DNA of 64,000 nucleotides from assembly GCA_934539585.1 (NCBI GenBank), contig CAKTCT010000001.1, positions 1-64,000 on the forward strand, written 5' to 3'. Below, one piece after another: positions 8,410-16,572 of the stretch. Each line of letters opens with the position of its first letter. Positions within the stretch are counted from its first letter, which is position 1. The position numbers and the translations under genes were made by a program. The notes below the pieces were generated by a model. The model had not been told where the DNA came from. It searched no databases and saw nothing but the letters and a program-made list of their open reading frames with translations. Source of the DNA: an uncultured Oscillospiraceae bacterium (lineage in GTDB: Bacteria > Bacillota > Clostridia > Oscillospirales > Ruminococcaceae).

Positions 8410-9216
8410 ATGGACATCAACGAAATCCCCATTCCCGAGGCTCCGGCGGCAGAGGCCACTGGATGTGAAACGCCGCCGTCTCCGCCCCAGGCTCCCCAGT
8501 GGAACCCGGCCGGTCCGCCGGTGAAGGAACGCCGGGTAGGGCGGCTGACCCTGGGCGTGACCCTGATCGCCACGGGGGTGGTGCTGCTCCTGACCATGTT
8601 CGTGCCCGGGTTCAGCCTGTTCACTGTGGCGAAGTTTGCGCCGGTGATCCTCATCCTCATCGGCGTGGAGATTCTGGTCAACGTCTGCGTTGCCAGAGGC
8701 GTGCGGCTCCGGTACGACTTCCTCAGCATGTTCGTCTGCTTTCTGCTGATCTGCGGCAGTCTCTGCGTCAGCGCGGTTCCGATGATCTACCAGAATGTGG
8801 TCGTCCGGGAGCATCTGGAGTACCGGCTCTCCGACCGCATCGAAAGCGACGTCTACCACGCCGTGGAAGGGGAGGGGATCGCCGGCGTCAGCTGCCACCT
8901 TTCCCTGGAGGGCAGCTGGGACGCGCCTTTAACGGAGGATATGACCTACCAGGAGGTGGGGGACGTCCTGACGGACCAGTGGCTCACCATCCGGCTGGAC
9001 CAGAATTTCGAATCCGCCGCCGAGTTCGCCCAAAAGGCCCGGCGAATCCTGGACCGGCTGGAGAGCCTGGACCTCCCCGGGTCCCGGGTCGAAATTGCAG
9101 AGAAGGACTGGGGAAGGAGCCTGGAGATTTTCAGCAGCTACCAATGGGAGCTTCCGGCGGAGAAGCTGGAGGAGCTCTGCTCCCAGCGGGAGGAGCTGCA
9201 GGATATTCCGGAATAA
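8410..9216 (+). CDS. Membrane protein with LiaI/LiaF-like N-terminal TM region
   Basis: A 268-residue protein with a Pro/Ala-rich cytoplasmic N-terminus (1-42), three or four closely spaced TM segments (about 46-66, 70-92, 101-125) and a hydrophilic C-terminal domain of about 140 residues. The TM part (LGVTLIATGVVLLLTMF, then APVILILIGVEILV) resembles the toast-rack/LiaI-type TM regions of envelope-stress proteins; the rest is not recognised. It is preceded by AAGGAGGA and ends at a strong terminator, closing the ECF operon. A role in envelope stress sensing is inference from context. Confidence 0.72.
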   Translation: MDINEIPIPEAPAAEATGCETPPSPPQAPQWNPAGPPVKERRVGRLTLGVTLIATGVVLLLTMFVPGFSLFTVAKFAPVILILIGVEILVNVCVARGVRLRYDFLSMFVCFLLICGSLCVSAVPMIYQNVVVREHLEYRLSDRIESDVYHAVEGEGIAGVSCHLSLEGSWDAPLTEDMTYQEVGDVLTDQWLTIRLDQNFESAAEFAQKARRILDRLESLDLPGSRVEIAEKDWGRSLEIFSSYQWELPAEKLEELCSQREELQDIPE

Positions 9217-9220
9217 TAGA

Positions 9221-9263
9221 AAACCGCTTACAGCTTTTTCACTAAGCTGCAAGCGGTTTTTTT
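9221..9263 (+). terminator. Rho-independent terminator of the ECF operon
   Basis: A 15-16 bp stem (about 9221-9236 with 9244-9259, AAACCGCTT.CAGCTT and its complement) with a short loop is followed by a U run to 9263. It starts within 5 bp of the stop codon of the last gene. Confidence 0.93.
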
Positions 9264-9297
9264 GTTGCCCATTTTTGAAAAAAATTTGGAAAAACCA

Positions 9298-9326
9298 TAG
9301 ACAAAAGACAAAACCTGCGTTATAAT
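9298..9326 (+). promoter_or_regulatory. Sigma-A promoter of the sodium-pump gene pair
   Basis: TAGACA (9298-9303), a 17-bp spacer and a perfect TATAAT (9321-9326). The predicted transcript starts near 9333, giving a leader of about 140 nt before the gamma-subunit gene; the leader contains pyrimidine-rich stretches but no riboswitch that I recognise. Confidence 0.85.
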
Positions 9327-9471
9327 AAGAACCATAAGATTAAGATGGGGGAGTTTGGGACATCTCTTTTGAAGCCCCGGCTTTTCGATCTTTTAACCCC
9401 TTCTTTCCTTCTGCCGCAAGCCCGGCAGGGTCCATATAAAGCCTATTATTAATGAAAAGGAGATCGGATAT

Positions 9472-9843
9472 ATGAACGTTTTACTGAACGTTGACTGGGG
9501 CTTCACCATGGCAGTTGTTCTGACCGGTTTGGTGGTGGTTTTCGCCGCTCTGGTTCTGCTGGTTTTTGTAATCTGGCTCTTCGGCAAGATCATGACGGCC
9601 ATTGGCGTTTCTGGGTCCAAAGCCGAAAAAAAAAAGGACGCTAAGCCCCCAGTCCCGGTAGTGGAGGTCGCCTCCGACGGCCTGACCGACGACGTTGTCG
9701 CCGCCATCATGGCCGCAGTTTCCGCCGTTCTGGCGGAGGAGGGCGACGGGAAATCCTACGTTGTCAAGAGCATCAAGCGGGTCCGCAAGAATCGGTTTGC
9801 CTGGGGCAAAGCCGCCGCTGTGGAAAATACCCGTCCCTTCTAA
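9472..9843 (+). CDS. Na+-translocating decarboxylase, gamma subunit (OadG family)
   Basis: A small 123-residue membrane anchor subunit of a biotin-dependent sodium-pumping decarboxylase (oxaloacetate, methylmalonyl-CoA or glutaconyl-CoA type). One TM helix at about 14-42 is followed by a Lys/Pro linker (SKAEKKKDAKPPVPV) and a C-terminal segment ending RVRKNRFAWGKAAAVENTRPF-like, similar to the conserved W-containing tail of OadG proteins. The RBS AAAAGGAGA is strong. The beta subunit follows 30 bp later. Which substrate the complex uses cannot be told because the carboxyltransferase is not here. Confidence 0.85.
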   Translation: MNVLLNVDWGFTMAVVLTGLVVVFAALVLLVFVIWLFGKIMTAIGVSGSKAEKKKDAKPPVPVVEVASDGLTDDVVAAIMAAVSAVLAEEGDGKSYVVKSIKRVRKNRFAWGKAAAVENTRPF

Positions 9844-9873
9844 CGAAAATACGGACAGAAAGGATTTGGAAAG

Positions 9874-11016
9874 ATGTTAGAAACCTTTTTGCAGAGCATC
9901 CAGGATCTGTGGGCCGGTTCCGGCTTTATGAACCTGGACTGGAGACAGCTGGTGATGATCGGCGTTTCCTGTGTACTGATTTACCTTGCAATCGTCAAAC
10001 AGTTTGAGCCTCTGCTGCTGCTGCCCATTGCTTTCGGTATGCTGTTGGCCAACATTCCTCTGGCAGGGCTCAGCTCATACAGTGAGGACGGCCTGCTTTA
10101 CTGGCTGTACCGCGGTGTAAAACTGGGAATTTATCCGCCTTTGATTTTCTTGGGTATCGGTACGATGACCGACTTCGGCCCGTTGATTGCCAACCCTAAG
10201 AGCTTCCTGCTGGGTGCGGCTGCCCAGGGCGGCATTTTCTTCACCTTCATCGGCGCTATGGCACTGGGCTTCACTCCTCAGGAGGCCGGCTCCATCGCCA
10301 TCATCGGCGGCGCGGACGGCCCCACCGCCATTTACACCGCCAAGACCTTGCTGGCCGGCGGCAACGAGCAGATGATCGGCTCCATCGCCGTGGCGGCGTA
10401 CTCCTACATGGCCCTGGTTCCTCTGATCCAGCCCCCCATCATGAAGGCGCTGACTACCAAGAAAGAGCGTGCCGTGGTCATGGGACAGCTCCGTCCCGTT
10501 TCCCGGACCGAAAAGATCATTTTCCCCATCGTTGTCACCTTGCTGGTGTCCTTCCTGGTGCCGGATGCGGCTCCTCTAGTCGGCATGCTGATGCTGGGCA
10601 ACCTGATGCGGGAATCTGGTGTGGTTGACCGCCTGGTCAAGACTGCTCAGAACGAGCTGATGAACATCATCACCATCTTCCTGGGCGTCACTGTGGGCGC
10701 CACCACCACCTATGATGTGTTCCTGACCTGGGCGACTATCAAGATCGTCATTCTGGGTCTGCTGGCTTTCTGCCTGGGCACCGCCTGCGGCGTGCTGTTC
10801 GGCAAGCTGATGTACATCGCCACCGGCGGAAAGGTGAACCCGCTGATCGGCTCTGCCGGCGTTTCTGCGGTTCCCATGGCCGCCCGTGTTTCTCAGAAGG
10901 TGGGCGCGGAGACCGACCCCACCAACTTCCTGCTCATGCACGCCATGGGCCCCAACGTGGCCGGTGTTATCGGTTCCGCCGTTGCGGCTGGCGTACTGAT
11001 CTCCATCCTTGGTTAA
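9874..11016 (+). CDS. Na+-translocating decarboxylase, beta subunit (OadB/GcdB/MmdB family)
   Basis: Integral membrane subunit that couples decarboxylation of carboxybiotin to Na+ export. The 380-residue protein has about nine TM segments and the family motif IIGGADGPTAIYTA at 143-156; D148 corresponds to the essential Na+/proton-binding aspartate (D203 in Klebsiella OadB). NPLIGSAGVSAVPMAARVSQ and HAMGPNVAGVIGSAVAAG near the C-terminus are also diagnostic. Only gamma and beta are present; the alpha carboxyltransferase and the biotin carrier are not in this window, so they must be encoded elsewhere or the pair works with another enzyme. Two tandem terminators follow. Confidence 0.94.
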   Translation: MLETFLQSIQDLWAGSGFMNLDWRQLVMIGVSCVLIYLAIVKQFEPLLLLPIAFGMLLANIPLAGLSSYSEDGLLYWLYRGVKLGIYPPLIFLGIGTMTDFGPLIANPKSFLLGAAAQGGIFFTFIGAMALGFTPQEAGSIAIIGGADGPTAIYTAKTLLAGGNEQMIGSIAVAAYSYMALVPLIQPPIMKALTTKKERAVVMGQLRPVSRTEKIIFPIVVTLLVSFLVPDAAPLVGMLMLGNLMRESGVVDRLVKTAQNELMNIITIFLGVTVGATTTYDVFLTWATIKIVILGLLAFCLGTACGVLFGKLMYIATGGKVNPLIGSAGVSAVPMAARVSQKVGAETDPTNFLLMHAMGPNVAGVIGSAVAAGVLISILG

Positions 11017-11058
11017 AAAACGGACTGCCGGGAACGGCAGACGTTGATAAGGAAACTG

Positions 11059-11093
11059 ACAGCCACAGCGGATTGGTTCGCTGTGGCTGTTTT
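11059..11093 (+). terminator. First terminator after the beta subunit gene
   Basis: A perfect 12-bp stem (11059-11070 with 11079-11090) with an 8-nt loop, followed by a short U run. Confidence 0.85.
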
Positions 11094-11112
11094 GGCGTAT
11101 ATACGGATGAAC

Positions 11113-11147
11113 AAAGCGGGACTTCTCTTGAGGTCTCGCTTTTTATA
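11113..11147 (+). terminator. Second, tandem terminator
   Basis: A 10-bp stem (11113-11122 with 11133-11142, one G-U pair) with a 10-nt loop and a T-rich tract (11140-11147). It lies between two convergent genes and may also serve merR on the other strand. Confidence 0.75.
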
Positions 11148-11184
11148 TATAGAGGCAGAAGTTCCGAAAAGGCAGATGGAAGAC

Positions 11185-11586
11185 TTATTTCTCCACGGGG
11201 ATCAGGTTGCTTTCATATGGCCGTTTTCCGGAGAGAACTTCGTCATAGAAATCCTGCTTCCAGTCGATGTAGGCGATGCTTTCCTGCAATTCCTGCATCG
11301 TTTTCCGCAGCTCCTTTTGTTTCTGCTCCAGCATTTTCTTGCGCTGGGGGATTGAGCCTTTTCCTTGCAGGCACAGGGCAAGGTAATCTTTCATTTCCTG
11401 AATACTCATACCGCATTTTTTCAGACACGTCAGACTATTGATCCAGGCCACGTCCCGCTCATCGAATATGCGGCGGTTGTTCTTATCCCGCTTCACGTTG
11501 GGGACGAGCCCCTCGTTGCAGTAAAATTTTAATGCCTGATAGGTCATTCCTGTCTCTTTACAGACTTGCATCATGGTATAAAGCAT
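11185..11586 (-). CDS. MerR family transcriptional regulator
   Basis: A 133-residue regulator with an N-terminal winged helix-turn-helix (about 3-70: MMQVCKETGMTYQALKFYCNEGLVP, then NNRRIFDERDVAWIN) and a C-terminal dimerisation coiled coil (about 78-115). No cysteine pair of the metal- or redox-sensing kind is visible at the C-terminus, so the inducer is unknown. The family usually represses and activates a divergent promoter with a long 19-20 bp spacer. Here the next gene begins almost at the merR start codon, leaving no ordinary divergent promoter. RBS is TGAGG at a fair distance from the ATG. Confidence 0.9.
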   Translation of the reverse strand: MLYTMMQVCKETGMTYQALKFYCNEGLVPNVKRDKNNRRIFDERDVAWINSLTCLKKCGMSIQEMKDYLALCLQGKGSIPQRKKMLEQKQKELRKTMQELQESIAYIDWKQDFYDEVLSGKRPYESNLIPVEK

Positions 11587-12741
11587 GGTAACGCCTCACA
11601 ATTCACAAAAAATTCAAGATATTTCGGCAAGGGCGGCGTGAAGGAGTATCTGGGCTGCCTGCTGGATCACTACGGCGACACCGTTATGCTGGCTTACGGC
11701 GGCGGTTCCATCAAGCGCAACGGCGTCTACGATGAGGTGATGGGGATTCTGAGCGCCAAGGACAAGCGGGTGGTGGAGTTTTCCGGGATCATGCCAAACC
11801 CCACCTATGCCAAGGTGCAGGAGGGCGCCAGGCTGGCACGGGAAAACCATGTAGACCTGATTCTGGCCGTGGGCGGCGGCAGCGTTTCCGACTGCTGCAA
11901 GGTCGTATCCGCACAGGCAAAGCTCTCGGAGGACATCTGGGAGATGCAGTACGCAAAGCATACTTACCCCTCGGAGTTCATCCCGCTGGGCACCATCGTC
12001 ACGGTGTTCGGCACCGGCAGCGAGATGAACAACGGCGCCGTCATTACCCACGAGGAGAAGAAAACCAAGGGCGCTCTGTGGGGGGCTCAGGCGGAATTTG
12101 CTTTCCTGGATCCTACGTACAGCCTGTCCGCGCCTATGAAGCAGGTCATTTCCGGGGCTTTTGATACCCTGAGCCACGCCATGGAGACCTACTTCGGCAA
12201 GCCGGACGAGAACAACCTGTCCGATGACTTGGGTGAGGCCGTTATGCGCAGCGTCATCCGCAACATTCGAGTCTTACTGACCGACCCGGAGAATTACGAT
12301 GCCCGCAGCGAGCTGGCCTGGGCCTCCTCTATGGCGGAAAACGGCGTGCTGAAAATCGGAAAGGTTACAGATTTTCAGGCGCACCAGATTGAGCACCAGC
12401 TGGGCGCATACACTAACTGCAACCACGGTGCAGGGCTGGCGGTCATTCATCCCGTTCTGTATCGCCACATTTACAAGTCCGGCGCGGTGCGGTTTGCCCG
12501 TTGGGCGCAGAATGTCTGGGGCATTGCGCCGAAGGGCAGCGACGAGGAGACCGCCCTTGCCGGTATCAATGCGTTGAGCAGCTTCATCAAGGAAATCGGT
12601 CTGCCCACCAGCTTTGCCGAGCTGAGCATTTCCGCCGATACGGACTTCCGTGCCATTGCCGATTCCACCAACATCACTGCCGGGTGCTGCAAAAAGCTGA
12701 CCCACGATGAAATTTACGACATTCTCTGCGAATGCAAATAA
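11566..12741 (+). CDS. Iron-containing alcohol dehydrogenase (YqhD/BdhA type), damaged 5' end
   Basis: NAD(P)H-dependent group III alcohol dehydrogenase. Nucleotide-binding GGGS motifs are at about 45-48 and 82-85; metal ligands appear as D and H in GAFDTLSHAME and the histidines in FQAHQIEHQLGA and NCNHGAG. The family-like sequence begins only at about 11602 (FTKNSRYFGKGGVKEYL), so the normal MxNFxxYxPT start is altered or lost. The only in-frame start codon is TTG 11566, without a Shine-Dalgarno and inside the merR coding region; the nearby ATG at 11585 is in another frame. Either translation starts abnormally or a deletion/frameshift has removed the native start. Product otherwise full length. 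Confidence 0.8.
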   Translation: MHHGIKHGNASQFTKNSRYFGKGGVKEYLGCLLDHYGDTVMLAYGGGSIKRNGVYDEVMGILSAKDKRVVEFSGIMPNPTYAKVQEGARLARENHVDLILAVGGGSVSDCCKVVSAQAKLSEDIWEMQYAKHTYPSEFIPLGTIVTVFGTGSEMNNGAVITHEEKKTKGALWGAQAEFAFLDPTYSLSAPMKQVISGAFDTLSHAMETYFGKPDENNLSDDLGEAVMRSVIRNIRVLLTDPENYDARSELAWASSMAENGVLKIGKVTDFQAHQIEHQLGAYTNCNHGAGLAVIHPVLYRHIYKSGAVRFARWAQNVWGIAPKGSDEETALAGINALSSFIKEIGLPTSFAELSISADTDFRAIADSTNITAGCCKKLTHDEIYDILCECK

Positions 12742-12762
12742 GATTGAAAGGATGACTTTATC

Positions 12763-13404
12763 ATGAAAAAATTGACTGGCTTTTTTATGAGCCTTGTGCT
12801 GGTGTTCGGGCTTACTTCCTGCGGAACTGCCGGAAACCCGTCAAGCGCTTCCTCTGCGTCTTCCTCAGAACCGGCGGTATCTTCTTCGGAACCTTCCGAA
12901 TCGGAGCCGGAAACGCAAACCGGAAAAACTCTGGTGGTCTACTACTCCGCTTCTGGCAACACCAAGCGGGTGGCTGAGGACATTGCCGAGGCCGTCAGCG
13001 CCGACCTCTTTGAGATCGTTCCCACCGAGGTTTACACCAGTGATGATCTGAATTGGACGAACGCCGATAGCCGTGTCAGCCGGGAGCACGACGACGAGTC
13101 CCTGCGGGATGTGCCCCTGACCACCACCGAGGTGCCCGATTGGGATTCTTATGACACCGTGTTCATCGGCTATCCCATCTGGTGGGGCATTGCGGCCTGG
13201 CCCGTGGATGGTTTCGTGAAAGCCAACGACTTCACCGGCAAGACCGTCATTCCCTTTGCCACTTCTTCCTCCTCCGGCATGGGTCAGAGCGGCAGTCTGC
13301 TGGCCGACATGGCCGGCACCGGTGACTGGCAGGAGGGTCAGCGTTTCTCCTCCGGCGTGTCCAGCGCTGATGTACAGGCTTGGGTCGATGGGCTGGGATT
13401 GTAA
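12763..13404 (+). CDS. Flavodoxin-domain lipoprotein
   Basis: A 213-residue protein with a lipoprotein signal peptide (lipobox LTSC, cysteine at about 20), a Ser/Glu-rich linker (about 25-54) and a flavodoxin domain. The FMN phosphate loop is YYSASGNTKRVAEDIAEA (about 60-77); the aromatic FMN-binding segment is GYPIWWGIAAWPVDGF. Such proteins are membrane-anchored, extracytoplasmic electron carriers or reductases of unknown partner. It follows the alcohol dehydrogenase by 21 bp with a typical AAAGGA RBS, so it belongs to the MerR-linked redox island. Confidence 0.88.
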   Translation: MKKLTGFFMSLVLVFGLTSCGTAGNPSSASSASSSEPAVSSSEPSESEPETQTGKTLVVYYSASGNTKRVAEDIAEAVSADLFEIVPTEVYTSDDLNWTNADSRVSREHDDESLRDVPLTTTEVPDWDSYDTVFIGYPIWWGIAAWPVDGFVKANDFTGKTVIPFATSSSSGMGQSGSLLADMAGTGDWQEGQRFSSGVSSADVQAWVDGLGL

Positions 13405-13429
13405 TGATCAGACTGAAAGGAGCATTGTA

Positions 13430-13879
13430 ATGAGCATTTTATTCATCAACGGAAGTCCCAACAAAAACGGAAATACCGCCGCATTGGCGGCGGCACTGCT
13501 GAAAGGCAAGGAGTATGAGACCTTAAATCTCATCGACTACACCATCGGCGCTTTTGGCCAGAACCTTCCCGGTGACGGGCTGGACGCCGTTATTGCCGCC
13601 ATGCGTCAGGCGGATACCATTGTCATCGGCTCTCCCGTCTACTGGCACAATATCTGCGGCAGCGTCCGCAACGTGCTGGACCGGTTCTACGGCAAGGTGG
13701 AAAACGGTTCGCTGTCCGGCCGCAGGCTGTACTTTGTATTTCAGGGCGCTGCCCCGGAAAAATGGATGCTGGAGGCGGGCGAGTACACCATGAAGCGCTT
13801 CGCCGCACTCTACGGCATGACCTATGGCGGCATGGCGGCCAACGAAGCCGAGGCCGAAAAACTGAGCAAAACAATTTAA
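13430..13879 (+). CDS. NAD(P)H-dependent FMN reductase / flavodoxin-fold oxidoreductase
   Basis: A 149-residue cytoplasmic flavoprotein. The phosphate loop is NGSPNKNGNTAAL (about 7-19) and the second FMN segment is GSPVYWHNICGSVRNVLDRF. It is short for the family (usually 170-190) but complete in its core. The start is ATG 13430, preceded by GAAAGGAG; an open frame further upstream has no RBS. It lies 25 bp after the flavodoxin lipoprotein gene and 13 bp before the aldo/keto reductase gene, in one apparent operon. Confidence 0.88.
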   Translation: MSILFINGSPNKNGNTAALAAALLKGKEYETLNLIDYTIGAFGQNLPGDGLDAVIAAMRQADTIVIGSPVYWHNICGSVRNVLDRFYGKVENGSLSGRRLYFVFQGAAPEKWMLEAGEYTMKRFAALYGMTYGGMAANEAEAEKLSKTI

Positions 13880-13892
13880 GGAGGAATTTTTT

Positions 13893-14738
13893 ATGGAGTA
13901 CGCAGCTCTCAATAACGGCGTGAAAATGCCCATGGCCGGTATCGGCACCTTTCTTCTGACCCCGGATGAGGCGGAGGCATCCTGCGTCAGCGCTTTGCAG
14001 GACGGCTATCGCCTGATCGACACGGCAAACGCCTATGTGAACGAAAAGGCGGTCGGCCGCGCCATGAAGAAGTCCGGCTTGCAGCGGGAGGAGACTTTTC
14101 TGGAAACCAAGCTGTGGCCGAGTTTTTACGAACAGCCGGATGCGGTGGACAAGACCCTTGCCCGGCTGGACACGCCCTACATCGACCTGCTGCTGATCCA
14201 CCAGCCCGCAGGCAATTATGTGGCGGGCTACCGCCAGATGGAAAGGGCGTACAAGGAGGGCAAGGTCCGTGCCATCGGTCTGTCCAACTTCAAAAAGGAG
14301 CAGATCGAGGAGATTCTCTCTATCTGCGAAGTGAAGCCCACGGTCTTGCAGACCGAGCTGCACCCCTACCATCAGGAGCCGGAGCTGAAAGCCTTCCTGA
14401 AAGAGAACGGCATCGTGCCGCAGGCGTGGTATCCGCTGGGTCATGGTGACAAGGCACTGCTCCAGGAGCCGCTGTTTGCCCAGCTTGGCGCGAAGTACGG
14501 CAAGTCCGCGCCCCAGATCATTCTTCGCTGGCATATCCAGAGCGGCAACATCGTCATCCCCGGCTCCAAGAACCCGGAGCATATCAAGGCTAACTTTGAC
14601 CTGTTCGACTTTGCTATGACGGATGAGGAAATGACGCAGATCGCCACTCTCAACAAGAATGTGCGCTACTACACCAGCACCCCGGAAATGCTCAAAAAGT
14701 ACGCGAAAATGGTTCCGCCGGTGGACGAGCAGAAGTGA
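13893..14738 (+). CDS. Aldo/keto reductase
   Basis: A 281-residue NADPH-dependent carbonyl reductase of the AKR5-like group. The catalytic tetrad is visible: D and Y in LIDTANAYVNE (about 43-53), K in ETKLWPS and H in LLIHQPA. Cofactor-binding IPGSKNPEHIKAN lies near 225-237. Strong RBS AAGGAGGA. It overlaps the next lipoprotein gene by 4 nt (GTGA). Substrate unknown; the neighbours suggest detoxification or reduction of carbonyls under MerR control. Confidence 0.92.
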   Translation: MEYAALNNGVKMPMAGIGTFLLTPDEAEASCVSALQDGYRLIDTANAYVNEKAVGRAMKKSGLQREETFLETKLWPSFYEQPDAVDKTLARLDTPYIDLLLIHQPAGNYVAGYRQMERAYKEGKVRAIGLSNFKKEQIEEILSICEVKPTVLQTELHPYHQEPELKAFLKENGIVPQAWYPLGHGDKALLQEPLFAQLGAKYGKSAPQIILRWHIQSGNIVIPGSKNPEHIKANFDLFDFAMTDEEMTQIATLNKNVRYYTSTPEMLKKYAKMVPPVDEQK

Positions 14739-15605
14739 AGCGCTTTCTTTCGCTTGCTCTGGCGCTGGTGCTGGTACTGGCTCTTGCGGGATGCGGAGCC
14801 GGTACGGCGGCGCCGGTCCAGCCGGGAACAACGCCTGCGGTGAGTGCCGAACCGTTGGAAAGTACAGCGTCAACAGTCACATCGGAGCCGGTTCAGTCCG
14901 GCCTGTTTCCGGAGCAGATTTTCTCCGGTGCCGACGGCGACATCCATTATAGCCACTACTTGCCCGACAGTTACGACGGCAGCCGCAAGTTTCCGATGAT
15001 GGTCGTTATGCCGGGCTATGATAGGATGTGGTTTGGGGAAGATTCTTCCGGCAGCAATCTGAATTGGAGCGGCTTTACCGCATGGACAAAGCTGGACACG
15101 GAGATGATCGTGGTTTCTGCGCAGCTGACGGACTGGGGCGAAGAATCTGCTCGGCAAGCCATTGAGCTGACAGAGTATTTCATCAATAATTTTGCTGTGG
15201 ATACCAGCCGGGTCTATGCCGCCGGATATTCCGCAGGCGGAGAGACCATGTCCCGTGCTGTGTCCATGCGTCCTGACCTGTATGCGGCCTATCTCCACGG
15301 CGCTTCCCAGTGGGACGGCGACTATGCCCCCATTGCGGAGAACGGCGTGGCGGTCTACATTTACATGGCAGAGGGCAACGAGTATTACGGCAGCGCCAAA
15401 GCCCGCTCGGCCTACGAAAATCTCCACGAAGCCTATGAAAACGCCGGTTGGGGGCGATGCCGACATCGACCAAGTTCTGCGTATAGAAACGCCTGACAAC
15501 GCTTTCTTCAACGAAAAGGGCATCTATAATTACCACGGCGGCGCCAATGTGGTCTTTGACGACCCGGACAACCTGAACTGGGTGATCTCCCACAGCAAAG
15601 GATGA
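14735..15605 (+). pseudogene. Lipoprotein alpha/beta-hydrolase (PHB-depolymerase-like), frameshifted
   Basis: Starts at GTG 14735 overlapping the preceding stop. A lipoprotein signal (LALAGC) and a linker precede an alpha/beta-hydrolase core with the nucleophile elbow GYSAGG (about 169-174) and a MMVVMPGYD oxyanion region. The frame reads to a stop at 15496, but the expected continuation (GDADIDQVLRIETPDNAFF...) lies in another frame up to 15605. Removing one G from the five-G run at 15450-15454 joins the two frames as NAGW-GDADIDQ. So this is a one-base insertion in a G homopolymer: a recent pseudogene, a phase-variable tract or a sequencing error. Confidence 0.85.
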
Positions 15606-15609
15606 GGAA

Positions 15610-16287
15610 ATGAAACCAATTCTCAAAGTAAAAATCGCAGTGGACGTGGCCATGTCGGTGTCCATATTGCTTCTGATGGCCTACGGTCTTGTGGGCGAGG
15701 CCGCTCACGAGTGGATCGGCATGGGAATGTTCGCTTTATTCGTGGCACATCATATTTTGAACCGCCGGTGGATCAAGGCGGTGCCGCAAGGGCGCTATAC
15801 GCCCTTGCGCATCGTGCAGACGGCGCTGGCCGGGCTGATTTTCCTGTGCATGATCGGCTCCATGGTCAGCGGCATTGTGCTGTCCCGTCATGTGTTTGCG
15901 TTTCTTCCGAAGCATGGCGGTTATGAGCTGGCCGGAAAACTGCATATTCTCTGCGCTTTCTGGGGCTTTGTGCTGATGAGTCTGCACTTGGGAATGCACT
16001 GGAATATGCTGCTGACCATGGTCCGGAAGCACCTGCGGCCCAATCAGGTGCGCACATGGGCGTTCCGAATTGCCGGATATTTCTTTGCCGCCTACGGTGC
16101 CGTGGCCTTTGTCCGCCGGGATGTGGGACTTTACCTGCTGCTGAAAAGCCATTTCGTGTTCTACGATTTCTCTGAACCGCTCATCGCTTTCCTGCTGGAC
16201 TATCTGGCGGTGATGGGGCTGTTTGTGGCGGCCGGTTATTTTGTGAACATGCTATTGCGCAATACAAATGCAAAGGTTTGCAGATAA
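15610..16287 (+). CDS. DUF4405 / cytochrome b-like membrane protein
   Basis: A 225-residue protein with five or six predicted TM segments. Conserved histidines sit within the membrane region (AAHEWIGM, FVAHHILNRRW, KLHILCAFWGF, SLHLGMHW), the pattern of DUF4405 domains that resemble b-type di-haem cytochromes. It may pass electrons between the membrane and the extracytoplasmic flavodoxin lipoprotein of this island; that is inference. It starts 4 bp after the frameshifted hydrolase and ends the island; a GC-rich hairpin follows at 16464-16502. Confidence 0.82.
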   Translation: MKPILKVKIAVDVAMSVSILLLMAYGLVGEAAHEWIGMGMFALFVAHHILNRRWIKAVPQGRYTPLRIVQTALAGLIFLCMIGSMVSGIVLSRHVFAFLPKHGGYELAGKLHILCAFWGFVLMSLHLGMHWNMLLTMVRKHLRPNQVRTWAFRIAGYFFAAYGAVAFVRRDVGLYLLLKSHFVFYDFSEPLIAFLLDYLAVMGLFVAAGYFVNMLLRNTNAKVCR

Positions 16288-16463
16288 TAACTCGGGGAGT
16301 GTTCTTGGCAAGTTCTTTATGATGAAAAGTTTTTCAGTTCGTTTGCTCCAAGTGTACGGCCCGGAAAAAATCAACGGCAAGAAGCATGTTTCCATCAGAG
16401 CTATTTTACTTATGTCAGGACAATTCGGATTCCCTTAAAGGAGCCGAATGTGTTCGCAGACGC
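16288..16463. other. Intergenic, no supported gene
   Basis: Between the DUF4405 gene and the terminator there is a 37-codon open frame beginning ATG near 16322 and ending at a TAA before 16441. It lacks a Shine-Dalgarno and I recognise nothing in it. It may be a gene remnant. Confidence 0.3.
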
Positions 16464-16502
16464 AGACCCCCCGGTGTGACAAATCGCCACGCCGGGGGGT
16501 CT
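16464..16502 (+). terminator. Strong GC hairpin, probable terminator of the redox island
   Basis: A 15-bp stem (about 16464-16478 with 16488-16502, AGACCCCCCGG.GTG and its complement) is followed by CTATAAATG rather than a pure U run. It lies 175 bp beyond the DUF4405 stop. Confidence 0.6.
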
Positions 16503-16572
16503 ATAAATGTCTCTGCTTTCTTATGACCCTCTCTCTTTGCCGGGGGATCGTTACGTTATCAAGGCGCAATGG

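Noticed and set aside
16322..16438. A 37-codon plus-strand frame after the DUF4405 gene
   Set aside because: No RBS and no recognisable family; may be a remnant, not enough to call a gene.
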